64,000 nucleotides of DNA from a virus. Made by a program: the position numbers and the translations under genes. Positions 19,706-29,939 of this stretch are shown here, in pieces. Where the stretch lies: the IMG/VR virus record IMGVR_UViG_3300042389_001478, positions 1 to 64,000 of that record. One strand, 5' to 3'. Within the stretch, counting starts at the first letter, position 1, and every line of letters starts with the position of its first letter. The notes below the pieces were generated by a model. The model was not told the origin of the DNA and did no database searches. It worked only from the letters and a program-made list of their open reading frames with translations.

Positions 19706-20716
19706 ATGTCAGGTAATACAAAAGCATTTCAGCCAACACCAGAGCTTACCGATCTACTTGTTCGTTCTGGTTCACCAAATAGAGAAGTAGCTTTAGCTGC
19801 TAACTCAGAGTTTGCAAAAGCTCTAGAGCTACCACTAAGACAAGCTCTATTAAGTGGAGATATTCTAGATGGTATTTTCGAGCCAATTCAACTTGCTCAA
19901 AGTGCCACACCAGAGTTTCCTCTTGATTTCCTAGCTCCTGGCACCGAAAAAGATTTCGTTGCCTATACAATTCCTAACCACGGACATATTCCAGAGCGTC
20001 ACGTTGAAGGCGATTACGTCATGGTTCCAACCTATGACATCGGCGCCTCAATCGACTACCTCCTAAAGTATGCTCGTGATGCTCGTTGGGACGTTGTTGG
20101 TCGTGCTATGGAAGTTCTAGAGGGCTCGTTCGTTAAGAAGATGAATGATGACGGTTGGCACACCCTACTAGCTGCTGGCGTTGATCGTAACATTGTTGTT
20201 TACGATAGTGATGCTTCAGCTGGTTTGTTTACCAAGCGTCTAGTAAGTCTCATGAAGACCGTTATGCGTCGAAATGGCGGCGGTAACAGTGCTTCAAACA
20301 ACCGTGGTATGCTAACAGACCTTTACGTTTCACCAGAGTCAATGGAAGATATCCGTAATTGGGGTATCGATCAAGTTGACGAAACAACTCGTAGAGAAAT
20401 CTATACGGCTGCTGACGGCACCCTTAATCGTGTATTCGGCGTAAACCTACACGACCTTGATGAACTTGGTGAAGGCCAAGAGTACCAGCTATTCTATAGC
20501 GACGTTCTCAGCGGCACTCTACCAGGAAGCAAGAATGAAATCGTTGTTGGTCTTGATCTTCGCAAGACAGACAGTTTCATTATGCCAGTTCGTGAGCAAG
20601 TTCAGATTTTTGAGGATGATACACTTCATCGTCAAAAGAGAGCTGGCTTCTACGGATGGGCCGAGCAGGGCTTTGCTGTTCTAGATAACCGTAGAGTACT
20701 ACTAGGCTCCCTATAA
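19706..20716 (+). CDS. major capsid protein
   Basis: 336 residues, forming the icosahedral shell. HK97-type features: the N-terminal helix (TDLLVRSGSPNREVALAANS), a P-domain/E-loop region (TIPNHGHIPERHVEGDYVMV), the spine helix with WDVVGRAMEVLEGSFVKKMN, and the A-domain end (REQVQIFEDDTLHRQKRAGF). It is placed after protease and decoration genes and before a terminator. The start follows AAGGGAGAAAAA. Codon use is richer in GC than its flanks, as is usual for the most highly expressed gene. Confidence 0.9.
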   Translation: MSGNTKAFQPTPELTDLLVRSGSPNREVALAANSEFAKALELPLRQALLSGDILDGIFEPIQLAQSATPEFPLDFLAPGTEKDFVAYTIPNHGHIPERHVEGDYVMVPTYDIGASIDYLLKYARDARWDVVGRAMEVLEGSFVKKMNDDGWHTLLAAGVDRNIVVYDSDASAGLFTKRLVSLMKTVMRRNGGGNSASNNRGMLTDLYVSPESMEDIRNWGIDQVDETTRREIYTAADGTLNRVFGVNLHDLDELGEGQEYQLFYSDVLSGTLPGSKNEIVVGLDLRKTDSFIMPVREQVQIFEDDTLHRQKRAGFYGWAEQGFAVLDNRRVLLGSL

Positions 20717-20745
20717 TTAAAGCCTAATCAATAGTTTATAGAATA

Positions 20746-20774
20746 AGGGCTGGTAGCAATACCAGTCCTTTTCT
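20746..20774 (+). terminator. rho-independent terminator after capsid gene
   Basis: AGGGCTGGTA, loop GCAA, TACCAGTCCT, then TTTTCT. The stem has one G-T pair. It closes the head operon. Confidence 0.85.
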
Positions 20775-20800
20775 ATTTATATACGCTTCTTATCTAGTGT

Positions 20801-20821
20801 AGGTGTATTCCATAGTATAAT
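20801..20821 (+). promoter_or_regulatory. candidate late promoter
   Basis: AGGTGTATTC (20801-20810), then TATAAT at 20816-20821, restarting transcription after the capsid terminator. It matches the GTGTATT motif at 31638 and 37086. Confidence 0.45.
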
Positions 20822-20862
20822 ACTATATATACTGAGCCAATTTAACCCCATGGTCCATAAAT

Positions 20863-21270
20863 ATGGCAGCATCAAAATATGATTTCTCTATAGAGCAGGG
20901 GACCTCATTTAAAATATCACTAATTTATAAGAATAGTGAAGGAAATCCTATTAATCTAACCAATTGGTGTGCTAGACTAATATGGAAGACTAATAATGGA
21001 ACCACCCAAACCTTTTCAACAGATAATCTAGACTATAGTGTGTATAAGTTCATATTAGATGAAGTTGCTGGTAAATTAACTTTACTAATTCCAGCAGATA
21101 CAACTAATAGTTTTAATTTCACTACAGCAAAATACGACTTGGAACTACAATCTCCCGACGATCTATATGATGGAGGGGGAAAATACACTACTAGATTATT
21201 ATTTGGGACTATTAATCTTGTGAAAAGAAATAGTCAATCAAGCATAGCATTGGACTGCAATCATGAGTGA
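20863..21270 (+). CDS. tail/baseplate-associated beta protein, 135 aa
   Basis: Paralogue of 37663-38106: both share the FxIExGTxF start, the I(D/N)xTNWCAR motif and the DLYxGGGK C-terminal section. The beta-sandwich layout resembles N-terminal domains of baseplate upper proteins and other phage virion proteins of the same size; the exact role is unknown. It overlaps the next gene by 8 bases, just as the second copy overlaps the giant adhesin gene. Confidence 0.7.
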   Translation: MAASKYDFSIEQGTSFKISLIYKNSEGNPINLTNWCARLIWKTNNGTTQTFSTDNLDYSVYKFILDEVAGKLTLLIPADTTNSFNFTTAKYDLELQSPDDLYDGGGKYTTRLLFGTINLVKRNSQSSIALDCNHE

Positions 21271-21514
21271 TTTTATTGTAGAAATTATTGATCCAGCTAT
21301 TACTACCGTTACAGTAGAAACTAGCTTTTTGAATAATATAAACAATATTGATATTGAAAGATATGAAACATATGATTTGCAAATTGTAAATACTGAGAAA
21401 ATTTTAGTCAGTGACTTACCAGATAATATATCATTTGACAAAATTAAAAAGCAGGGAATTGATGGGGTTGATTATTATTTAGATCATTATGAGTTTGATT
21501 GTGGTACACCGTAA
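21263..21514 (+). CDS. short adhesin-related protein, 83 aa
   Basis: It starts MSDFIVEIIDPAITTVTVET and ends with YYLDHYEFDCGTP. The opening resembles the first 45 residues of the 4221-aa protein (MSIVRIEEEIQPLKYLVITQ), and it likewise follows a copy of the 135-147-aa beta protein. It may be a remnant of a larger fibre gene whose rest was lost or a fibre-base adaptor. It overlaps its neighbour by 8 bases. Confidence 0.6.
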   Translation: MSDFIVEIIDPAITTVTVETSFLNNINNIDIERYETYDLQIVNTEKILVSDLPDNISFDKIKKQGIDGVDYYLDHYEFDCGTP

Positions 21515-21542
21515 TAAACACTTTTAAAAAGGGATATCAATT

Positions 21543-23741
21543 ATGCCAGCTATTACAAGAATCCAGCTTAGAAGAGGCACAGCCGCCGCAGGCGCTAGCC
21601 AATGGACAAATCAAGTTCTATATGCAGGTGAAGTTGGCTATGAAACAGATACAGGGCGTTTTAAGATTGGCGACGGATCAACAGCATGGGATTCTCTTAA
21701 GTATTCTGCTGTTGTTCCTACTGGTTTTGTTGGTAGCAGCGGAATATATGTGGGCACCTCATCTAATGGTGAAACTGTAACTATCAATGTTAGCGGTATC
21801 ACCTCCTCACAAGTAAATGATTTTAATAGTAGCGTTAGTGGACTACTACCAGTTAAAAGTCTTGTTGGTGGAACCAATATATCTGTAACTCCAGGTAGTG
21901 GTGATGGCTCTTTTATTATCTCTACTAATGGATTAGATACAAATGCTGTCAAAGATGTTGTTGGGGCCACTATTACTGGAGTTAGTGGTATTTCATTTAA
22001 TTATAATAGTACATCTAAGATTGGCACTATTAGTTTATCCGATCCTTCTATACAATCTACAGACATTACTGACTTTAATACCGCTGTTAGTGGTCTATTA
22101 GGCGTTAAGAGCTTGGTACAAGGTACCGGAGTCGGAATAGTAAATAATTCAGGTACCCAGACAATTAGTGTAACTGGTATTCCAACTTCCTTGATTACTA
22201 ATTTTGCTAGTGGCGTTAATGCCCTTATTGATAATGCTGTTAGTGCCAGTATTGTTGGTGGCAGTGGTGTTGATATTGTATATAGCAGCGGAACTAATAC
22301 TCTCACCATCAGTAGCGCTTTAACAGCAGGTAGTGGAATATCTTTAACACATAATAGTGGTAATTATGTTGTTAGTTTAAGTGATCCTACTATTCAACTA
22401 TCAGAGATTACAGATCTAACTACTAATGCTAGAAACTTTTTGTTAACACCAAGTAGCGATAATCTTGCAACTCTTGTTACTAATGAGACAGGATCGGGTT
22501 CTCTAGTATTTGCCAATAATCCAACCATGAGCGGCGTTACTGTTAATGGTGATCTTACGGTTAGTGGTAGTGGCTTAGTTGCTAGCAACATTAATGACTT
22601 CAATACTGCCGTAAGAACTAATCGTTTGGATCAGATGAGTGCTCCTACGAATTCTGTATCTTTGAATAGTAATAAGATCACTAATTTATCCGATCCTACT
22701 AGTGCTCAAGATGCTGCCACAAAAGCCTACGTCGATGCTGCACGAAGCGGATTAGACGTTAAACAAAGTGTTAGAGTTGCTACCACAGGCAATATAACGC
22801 TGTCAGGTACTCAAACCATCGACGGAGTAGCTGTTATAGCTGGTGATAGAGTATTGGTCAAAGATCAAAGTACTGCTAGCCAAAACGGTATCTATGAGGT
22901 AGCTGCTGGATCTTGGAGCAGAACATCTGATGCCGATTCTGATGCTGAGGTTACTGCTGGACTATTTACTTTCGTGTCTGAGGGTACTGCTAATGCTGAT
23001 AGTGGCTGGGTACTAACTACTAATGATGCGATAACCCTTGGAACAACGAGCCTAGTATTTGCTCAATTTTCTGGCGCTGGTCAGATTGCAGCTGGGGCAG
23101 GTTTAACAAAGAATGGTAACACTATAGACGCTGTTGGTACGGCTGGTCGTATAGTTGTTAATGCGGATAGTATTGATCTAGATACTGTAAATGTTGCTAT
23201 TAGTACTGACATGATCCCATTTGGATCAACCCAAGCTCACCGAATAATTTCTAGCTTAAGTACAGATTCTTATGGTCGAGTAACAGCAATTGATAACCAT
23301 TACATACTTAACGCTTCAACAGACTATAAGGGCATAGCCAGTTTTGATAGTGGAGACTTTAGTGTTTCTTCTGGTGCTGTTAGCATTAAGACTAGTGGTG
23401 TTGATAACTCTCAATTAGTTAATAGTTCTGTTACAATTGGTTCAACATCACTTAGTCTGGGCGGAAGTATTACCGCTGTATCAGGACTAAGTAGTGTTAG
23501 TAGCACATCATTTGTTGGTGACCTAACTGGGACTGCCAGCAATGCTACTAATATTGAAGTTGATCTTAGTACAAGCAATGTAAATAATCTTGTTTTTGTT
23601 AATGGTACTGATGGCAATCTTAAGCCAAGCGTTAATAACAACTTAAGATTCGATGCAGCTAATAATCAACTATTAGGCTCATCTAATACTACTCCAGCGA
23701 CATCTCTGAAATACTTTATGATTGATGGGGGAACACCATAG
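21543..23741 (+). CDS. tail fibre protein with Mtd-like N-terminus, 732 aa
   Basis: Residues 5-52 are the common fibre-attachment domain (RIQLRRGTAAAGASQW, GEVGYETDTGRFKIGDGSTA) known from Mtd-type and related phage fibres. A repetitive beta region follows with recurring SSQVNDFNSSVSGLL and SGxx units, then NDFNTAVRT, a SAQDAATKAYVDAARSGLDV segment (residues 380-405) and a DQSTASQNGIYEVAAGSW fibre shaft. It probably trimerises. No chaperone or enzyme domain is visible. It ends in FMIDGGTP. Start 21543 has AAAAAGGGATATC upstream. Confidence 0.85.
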   Translation: MPAITRIQLRRGTAAAGASQWTNQVLYAGEVGYETDTGRFKIGDGSTAWDSLKYSAVVPTGFVGSSGIYVGTSSNGETVTINVSGITSSQVNDFNSSVSGLLPVKSLVGGTNISVTPGSGDGSFIISTNGLDTNAVKDVVGATITGVSGISFNYNSTSKIGTISLSDPSIQSTDITDFNTAVSGLLGVKSLVQGTGVGIVNNSGTQTISVTGIPTSLITNFASGVNALIDNAVSASIVGGSGVDIVYSSGTNTLTISSALTAGSGISLTHNSGNYVVSLSDPTIQLSEITDLTTNARNFLLTPSSDNLATLVTNETGSGSLVFANNPTMSGVTVNGDLTVSGSGLVASNINDFNTAVRTNRLDQMSAPTNSVSLNSNKITNLSDPTSAQDAATKAYVDAARSGLDVKQSVRVATTGNITLSGTQTIDGVAVIAGDRVLVKDQSTASQNGIYEVAAGSWSRTSDADSDAEVTAGLFTFVSEGTANADSGWVLTTNDAITLGTTSLVFAQFSGAGQIAAGAGLTKNGNTIDAVGTAGRIVVNADSIDLDTVNVAISTDMIPFGSTQAHRIISSLSTDSYGRVTAIDNHYILNASTDYKGIASFDSGDFSVSSGAVSIKTSGVDNSQLVNSSVTIGSTSLSLGGSITAVSGLSSVSSTSFVGDLTGTASNATNIEVDLSTSNVNNLVFVNGTDGNLKPSVNNNLRFDAANNQLLGSSNTTPATSLKYFMIDGGTP

Positions 23742-23805
23742 TATCTGCTTTCAAGCTTTTATACAATCACCATTTAACTTCTTATTTTTAAAATAGGTAT
23801 ATAAC

Positions 23806-26800
23806 ATGAGCAGCAGCAGAGGCAAATTTTTTATAGTTAATGGCCAAGCTAAAACCAATCCTCCAAAACCACAATCTCCGCCGGTATCAAGTTTACCGGC
23901 AATGACAGTTGGAGCTTGGGGTGATCCTCATATGTATATTACTGTTAGTTCTTTGGATAATAGAAAGAGAACAGTAACGAAAACAATAGCAAAATGGGAT
24001 GATAATAAACCGGGGCCAGTTGGAGATAACGAATTAAGATTACTAGATTTGACAACATCAACACAGATCATAAAGGTTTTTTATACAAATAAGACTTGGA
24101 ACTTAAATGCTCAGGGAGCTAAGGTCATCTCTAATATTAGAGTAGAATTTAATGGAGTTTCAACAACATATAATAATACCGCCAAAGTGACTGCAGGGCC
24201 GATTAGTTTAAATATACTTAAAAATGGCTCAGGCGCTAATACATATTTAACTTTTGAGATGAGTTGGAACACTATTAATAATGTGGTTCAGTTAAAAGGG
24301 GCACTAACCGTTATTCTTAAAAGAATAGCGGCAAACAATGGAGTGCCTTGGAACGGAGGAAGTGGTAGGTCTTGGGATGGCTTTGGAAAAGCTGCAGCTG
24401 CTTATGGTTTAAGTAGAAGTGATTTTGAAACTGGTATAGGCATTCAAAGTCAAAATACTATAGATTGCATAACTGTCACCGGAATGGATCCGTGGGTCGC
24501 CCGCTTCAATGAGGGTTTTCCAGGATTTAATGCGAATGGAACTTATGTCTTAAACGGTACGTCCGGAGGAAAACCTCGCTATACTCGAACAATTAGTTGG
24601 TATTCATCTGTAGATGTGCAGACCACACTAATGATAGCTTATAGTCCAGAAAGTCATGGATGGTACATATCTGAATTAGATTGGGATGGAGAACCGGAAG
24701 GCAGGGCTTTCTCTGGTTCACCGTACTATGCGCCATGGTCATATGCATCCTCGATCCCTCCATTAACCGGATGGTGGTCGGCCGCTAGCTATGGTTATAG
24801 CAACAGTATGTATATTACTTATAATTGTGGTCAAAATAATAACCAGACTACCGAATTAACTTTATCGTCAAATGAGGCAACATTTTTATCAGCTATTGGA
24901 GAAGATTTTATTCAAAATTCTGATATTTTTAATAATGTTACTGACGGCGGAGCAGAAGGAGAAGGAGACGGAGCCCCTGTAGACTTATGGGATGCCTCTA
25001 CTGAAACAGTTAAGGCGGTGCTTGATAATCCTATTGGTTTAGAAGGAGTTGTAGATCAGATACTTAGTTCAGGAACAACGACTACTACTTCAACTACAAC
25101 CACAGCAGAGCCAACTACAACTACAACCACGACAACGGCAGAGCCAACTACTACCACTACGACCACGACGGCCGCCCCGACAACAACCACCACCACCACT
25201 GCGGCGCCGACAGGAGCCCCCGATAATTTTATTTTAAGTGGATTGCCCAACACTAGTGACTTTGATACAAGCTATAATGGATGGAACGGAACATCTTATG
25301 TACAAGTATATCTTAATGGCATGAAATTCTCCAAGCGTCCCGGCGGTGATTACTATTCCAATGGTTTGACGAGCGTGCCGGATGGTCAAGGAGATCTCGG
25401 CCCTTCTACAACTCCTTGCTCATCGTGTTGCAACACCGAGTATCCGCCATCTCTTAATTTTTGCTGGGGTCAAGGAGACTTCAAATTTGAATTGCAAGCT
25501 GATTGGACGGGCAATTTTGTTCAAGGAGTTGGAGGAGGTCCTGGACTTTATTGGGCTTTGACCTATAGTGGCTCAGCACGAGCTTATACTCTGGATAATT
25601 CTTCGGCCGATGCATCAAATCCTCCAACAGTTTTGCCCACTACTGGCTGGAAAATTATGTATTCTAATACTGTGTTAAATCTGGTGTTTACAGCCCCCGG
25701 TGCGCCAACAACCACAACTACAACCACCACTACGACCACAACAACAACCACAGCAGAGCCAACAACTACCACAACCACAGCAGAGCCAACGACCACTACT
25801 ACCACAACAACCACCACAACAACCGCTGCGCCGACAACCACCACAACAACGGCAGCTCCATCAGGAAATACTCTCACTGTAAGCGGTCTTACGGGAGAAC
25901 AGTCTGGAGCTAATGGAGTTTATGTACAAGCGGGAACATATAATGGAAAGCCGTATTATGCGAAGGGCAGTTATGTTCAAGAAACATATGAGCCTTTTGT
26001 GAATGGCGAGTATATTATCATTTGGGGAGCCTTCGGGCCATTGTGGAACTGGTACAACAATGAAACAGGATCTCCTATTAGTTCAAACACCGAATCTACG
26101 GCGACTCCTCCCAAAACAGGAGAACCCGAATTTGGATCTTGGTTTAGTATTGACACCGGTAGCGTGACAATTACAGGCGGTGGCACAACCACTGAGCCTA
26201 CTACAACCACCACTACAACAACGACTGTAGCCCCCACGACCACGACCACTGCCGCTCCATCAGCAAATGGGCTGTCAATCTCTGGTTCAATGGGAGAAGA
26301 CGGAACATTCTGTCCGGTTGCCACTTATAGCGGAAAGCCATTCTACAAGCATACAAGTTTGATGTGGTTCATTTGGCACGATGGCTATGATTGGCTTTAC
26401 GGAGATAGCACTAGCGGTGGCTATAACCCAGCAAATCCCAGTCACGGCGCCTTTGTGGAGAATCTGAGATGGTTGGCTTCTAACTTCAGCAGTAGCTCAA
26501 CTCCACCGCTCACCGGATGGGGTGGTGACTTGAGTGGCGCAACAATAACGCAGACATCTTGTGGTGGTGGAGATCCGACAACAACAACCACTACCACAAC
26601 TACAACGACCACCACCACAACTGCCGCCCCAAGTGGTCCACCTTCTGGATTTGCTGGGGCTGGATATTATCTTAGCACTGAAGGAGCTACTATTAGTGGA
26701 GCCACTACAGACACAAGCTTTAATGGCACATATAGGGTGGTAAAAGAATATGATTCTAATGGAAATGTGGTTGGTTTTGTTGGAAATAGTGGCGGTAGTG

Positions 26801-27039
26801 TTTGGTATACAAAGGTTGTCAATGGAGCTAATGGTTGGAGCAATAGTATTGTCAAACAGTCTTCTGTTTGGGAAATTGGAAGTTTTCTATATTTAAATAC
26901 TGACGTGTCATCAAATGTTGTTCCGACTACTGGCTGGAGAGAATACTGTCCGAATTATGACAACAGTTGTGATCCCGCTACATCCTTAGTCGTTTCCATA
27001 GTTTCTTTTAACGATATAATACCAGACTATATTTTTTAA
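23806..27039 (+). CDS. large adhesin with von Willebrand D-like N-terminus and Thr-linked modules, 1077 aa
   Basis: The N-terminus (GKFFIVNGQAKTNPP) leads to GAWGDPHMYIT at residues 37-46, the WGDPH hallmark of von Willebrand factor D-type domains; the first 215 residues match the start of the next gene. Beyond residue 220 comes a series of about 100-residue modules of one pattern (SG...GTY...GKPxY...W...PPxTGW), at about 24460-24830, 25225-25700, 25873-26185, 26266-26575 and 26640-27020. Thr-only linkers with PTTT or EPTTTT separate modules 2 to 5. This bead-string layout fits a host-binding fibre. The poly-Val frames on the other strand are shadows of the linkers. Confidence 0.8.
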   Translation: MSSSRGKFFIVNGQAKTNPPKPQSPPVSSLPAMTVGAWGDPHMYITVSSLDNRKRTVTKTIAKWDDNKPGPVGDNELRLLDLTTSTQIIKVFYTNKTWNLNAQGAKVISNIRVEFNGVSTTYNNTAKVTAGPISLNILKNGSGANTYLTFEMSWNTINNVVQLKGALTVILKRIAANNGVPWNGGSGRSWDGFGKAAAAYGLSRSDFETGIGIQSQNTIDCITVTGMDPWVARFNEGFPGFNANGTYVLNGTSGGKPRYTRTISWYSSVDVQTTLMIAYSPESHGWYISELDWDGEPEGRAFSGSPYYAPWSYASSIPPLTGWWSAASYGYSNSMYITYNCGQNNNQTTELTLSSNEATFLSAIGEDFIQNSDIFNNVTDGGAEGEGDGAPVDLWDASTETVKAVLDNPIGLEGVVDQILSSGTTTTTSTTTTAEPTTTTTTTTAEPTTTTTTTTAAPTTTTTTTAAPTGAPDNFILSGLPNTSDFDTSYNGWNGTSYVQVYLNGMKFSKRPGGDYYSNGLTSVPDGQGDLGPSTTPCSSCCNTEYPPSLNFCWGQGDFKFELQADWTGNFVQGVGGGPGLYWALTYSGSARAYTLDNSSADASNPPTVLPTTGWKIMYSNTVLNLVFTAPGAPTTTTTTTTTTTTTTTAEPTTTTTTAEPTTTTTTTTTTTTAAPTTTTTTAAPSGNTLTVSGLTGEQSGANGVYVQAGTYNGKPYYAKGSYVQETYEPFVNGEYIIIWGAFGPLWNWYNNETGSPISSNTESTATPPKTGEPEFGSWFSIDTGSVTITGGGTTTEPTTTTTTTTTVAPTTTTTAAPSANGLSISGSMGEDGTFCPVATYSGKPFYKHTSLMWFIWHDGYDWLYGDSTSGGYNPANPSHGAFVENLRWLASNFSSSSTPPLTGWGGDLSGATITQTSCGGGDPTTTTTTTTTTTTTTTAAPSGPPSGFAGAGYYLSTEGATISGATTDTSFNGTYRVVKEYDSNGNVVGFVGNSGGSVWYTKVVNGANGWSNSIVKQSSVWEIGSFLYLNTDVSSNVVPTTGWREYCPNYDNSCDPATSLVVSIVSFNDIIPDYIF

Positions 27040-27077
27040 TGAATTAAATTCTTTATTATTGAAATGAAATACACAAA

Positions 27078-29939
27078 ATGAAAAATGGCAAATTCTTTAT
27101 AGTCAATGGACAAGCTAAAACCAATCCTCCGCAACCACCATCTCCTCCATTATCAAGTTTGCCAGGAATGACGATAGGGGGCTGGGGAGATCCTCATCTT
27201 TATATTACTACTAGTTCTGTAGATTCTAAAAAAAGAGTAAAAACTAAAACTATAGCCCAATGGGGAGATAATAAAGCTGGAGTAGCAGGAAATAACGAAA
27301 TTCAGCTATTAGATCTACAAACATTAACACATAGTATAAAAATTTATTATACGAACAAGGCTTATGGTAGTGCTAAGGTTATTGATAATATAAGAGTAAA
27401 CTATAATGGTGTTTCTACAATATATAATGCTACTACAAAACTAACTCTTGGTCCAGTAACTCTATATATTCTTAAGAAAGGATCGGGAAATAGCTCTTAT
27501 CTAAATTTTGAAATTAGTTGGTCTAATATTAATAATGTAGTTAAATTAGGTGGTGCTATAGTACCCATTCTTAAAAGAGTAGCTGATAATAATGGGGTTT
27601 TATGGAATGGTGGAGATGGATCATCATGGGACGGTTTCGGAAAAGCACTGGCTCCCTATGGTTTGAGCAGAAGCAGTTTTGAAACTGGAATTGGAATTCA
27701 GGCCACAGAAGAAGAATTAGCTCTATCAGAACAGGAAGCTAATTTCTTAGCAGCTGCAGATGAAAACTTTACTCAAAATAATAGTATATTTAATAATTTA
27801 GAAAATCTTGGAGAAAACGGAGAGGGAGATGGTGCTAATATTGGAGATTGGGATCCCGAACATCGTGTGATGGAACCAGTTTATTCTAATGATGATGGAT
27901 TACCACTGGCTGTAGACGTTGCTCTCGGCAATGTAACAACTACCACTCCGATCCCAGAATTATGGGGCAAATGGGAGATAACAGTATATAGATGCGGCCA
28001 AGCAGGCTGGGCTAGGAGAACAACAAATAAAATTTGTACTTGGAGTCACTTTCATGCAACCTCTACAAACGGCAGCGGGCGCAACAACTTAGATGCACAA
28101 AAGCTTATTCCATCAAATGATCCTTTAATTCCTGCGTCTTTTAATCCCCAGTCGTGTTTTTCCTCAGAAGTCAGATGCGGACCCGTAAAACTGGCGCCAG
28201 AGCTAGACTCCAGCCAAGATACAATTGGTCCAAACTATAAATTCTCTGAGAGTTGGACCATAATCGAAGACGGAGCTCCACCGATATATGCAAATACCCA
28301 GTCGATTTACTTGGGGGTTTATCTGAATAGAGATAACACCACCCAAGGATGGACGAACCTATCAGAACCAAGACCCACAGAGTACACTGTTCAACAAAAT
28401 AGCAGATGCGTATGTAGCGTCAATACTTTTAGCGGCTGCACAGAAGGAAATATCCTGGTTGATTGGTGTTCGGCCATAGGGGGAAATGTACAGCAAGGTA
28501 ATTGCTACATGGCATGTTGTGAAGAATCCGAATGCACAGATATAACTGGAAACTATAGCAACAACCCAGACAGCCCTATCTACAGAGCCCCGTGCACAAA
28601 CACAAACTCTTATCCCCAGACACAATGCCAACCGAATCCATGTGGACCCACAACCACCACAACAACGCCAGAGCCAACAACCACCACAACAACGCCAGAG
28701 CCAACAACCACCACAACAACGCCAGAGCCAACAACCACCACAACAACGCCAGAGCCAACAACCACCACTACGACGGCTGCTCCGACAACTACCACAACTC
28801 TGCCTCCAGACGACCCTCTTTGCGTCTGGAACTACGTCTCCGGGATATCTGGTCCGCTTAATTGTGGTTATTATGGCACACAAAACACCGCCCAGAACGC
28901 GACACAATGTGGTCAGAATTGGTGCACCAATTACGCCAGACCGGAGGACGCTCAGTATCTTTGTCAAGAAGGGTGGTCGCTCACCGGCTGCAGAATAACA
29001 GAACCATATCGTTCAGGTGGCGAAAACGCAGAATGGTTTGTTGATGTGTCCGTAAGATGCTGTCCACCAACCACCACAACAACAACAGCATCTCCGACAA
29101 CTACCACAACAACAGCATCTCCGACAACTACCACAACAACAGCATCTCCGACAACTACCACAACAACAGCATCTCCGACAACTACCACAACAACAGCATC
29201 TCCGACAACCACAACACCTAGTCCTGACGCTATTAGCTGTCCAAATGGATCTAGCGATTGCTATTATTATACTAGTCTTTATGCCGGAAATCCAGACTTT
29301 GGAACATTCACAGTTACCAACGCTGGCAGCTATGTTGTAACAGCAGCTTACGGAGAGTCAGAACCAGGAGCAAACGATGGAACTCAAGCTGGTACCTATA
29401 GTATGAATGGGACTTATGTGTGGGGTGGCTATGGATCATGGGATAAGCAGGGGGTTGGTGGAGGAGGATCAAGTAATAATATGTTCATAATAACTCCTAC
29501 TAATGAGGGATATGGTGGAGATAAATTAACTATTTATGGTGGCGGTCCAGCAGGATTTGCCTCTTGGCATTTTACAGGAACTACCACCGAATATAATAGT
29601 TGTTCTCCATGGACTTTTTCGGGCTGGACGAAACTAACAATGCCAAATGGAATAACAGTAAATGGGTCCGCACCTACAGTAGTAAAAACCGAATCAACAA
29701 ATGACAGATCTCTTTGTATTAATGCTGGCGGAAGATACCAGCCGGGTGGTATAAATTATCCCGCAGAGTGTACTTTTTATGATGTTCTTCCTGAAGATGA
29801 ATTTTATGAATTTCAACCTCCCCATGCTTCTCCCGGAGGAAGTTGGACATATATTTACAATGGTTTCTATCAAGGAACTTGTGTAAATGGAATATGTCAA
29901 ACTTTCACATACAATCCTACCAACTGTCAATTTAGCTAG
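27078..29939 (+). CDS. large adhesin with von Willebrand D-like N-terminus, paralogue, 953 aa
   Basis: The first 215 residues are closely similar to those of 23806-27039 (MKNGKFFIVNGQAKTNPPQ, GGWGDPHLYIT, SSWDGFGKALAPYGLSRSSF), but the C-terminal parts are unrelated, showing a common base with swapped tips. A Cys-rich segment follows (residues 300-520), then two Thr linkers built from perfect 27-base repeats (28651-28776, TTTTTTPEP units; 29097-29204, TTTTTTASP units). Between and after them are Cys-rich domains (WNYVSGISGPLNCGYYG; CYYYTSLYAGNPDFG). It is a candidate receptor-binding fibre. Confidence 0.78.
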   Translation: MKNGKFFIVNGQAKTNPPQPPSPPLSSLPGMTIGGWGDPHLYITTSSVDSKKRVKTKTIAQWGDNKAGVAGNNEIQLLDLQTLTHSIKIYYTNKAYGSAKVIDNIRVNYNGVSTIYNATTKLTLGPVTLYILKKGSGNSSYLNFEISWSNINNVVKLGGAIVPILKRVADNNGVLWNGGDGSSWDGFGKALAPYGLSRSSFETGIGIQATEEELALSEQEANFLAAADENFTQNNSIFNNLENLGENGEGDGANIGDWDPEHRVMEPVYSNDDGLPLAVDVALGNVTTTTPIPELWGKWEITVYRCGQAGWARRTTNKICTWSHFHATSTNGSGRNNLDAQKLIPSNDPLIPASFNPQSCFSSEVRCGPVKLAPELDSSQDTIGPNYKFSESWTIIEDGAPPIYANTQSIYLGVYLNRDNTTQGWTNLSEPRPTEYTVQQNSRCVCSVNTFSGCTEGNILVDWCSAIGGNVQQGNCYMACCEESECTDITGNYSNNPDSPIYRAPCTNTNSYPQTQCQPNPCGPTTTTTTPEPTTTTTTPEPTTTTTTPEPTTTTTTPEPTTTTTTAAPTTTTTLPPDDPLCVWNYVSGISGPLNCGYYGTQNTAQNATQCGQNWCTNYARPEDAQYLCQEGWSLTGCRITEPYRSGGENAEWFVDVSVRCCPPTTTTTTASPTTTTTTASPTTTTTTASPTTTTTTASPTTTTTTASPTTTTPSPDAISCPNGSSDCYYYTSLYAGNPDFGTFTVTNAGSYVVTAAYGESEPGANDGTQAGTYSMNGTYVWGGYGSWDKQGVGGGGSSNNMFIITPTNEGYGGDKLTIYGGGPAGFASWHFTGTTTEYNSCSPWTFSGWTKLTMPNGITVNGSAPTVVKTESTNDRSLCINAGGRYQPGGINYPAECTFYDVLPEDEFYEFQPPHASPGGSWTYIYNGFYQGTCVNGICQTFTYNPTNCQFS
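28651..28776. repeat. 27-base tandem repeat, 4 full copies plus partial
   Basis: Unit CAACCACCACAACAACGCCA plus GAGCCAA, four identical copies from 28651 to 28758 and a partial fifth, in frame and coding for TTTTTTPEP. Identity at DNA level suggests recent expansion. Confidence 0.9.
29097..29204. repeat. 27-base tandem repeat, 4 full copies
   Basis: Unit ACAACTACCACAACAACAGC plus ATCTCCG, four identical copies in frame, coding for TTTTTTASP, with partial units on both sides. It is a different array from the one at 28651, in the same gene. Confidence 0.9.

Noticed and set aside
25056-28795. minus-strand ORFs with long Val runs
   Set aside because: Shadow of the Thr linkers (ACA/ACC repeats read as GTT/GGT).
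28362-28967. 201-aa minus-strand ORF rich in Cys/Trp
   Set aside because: Shadow of the 27-base repeats and flanking coding sequence.
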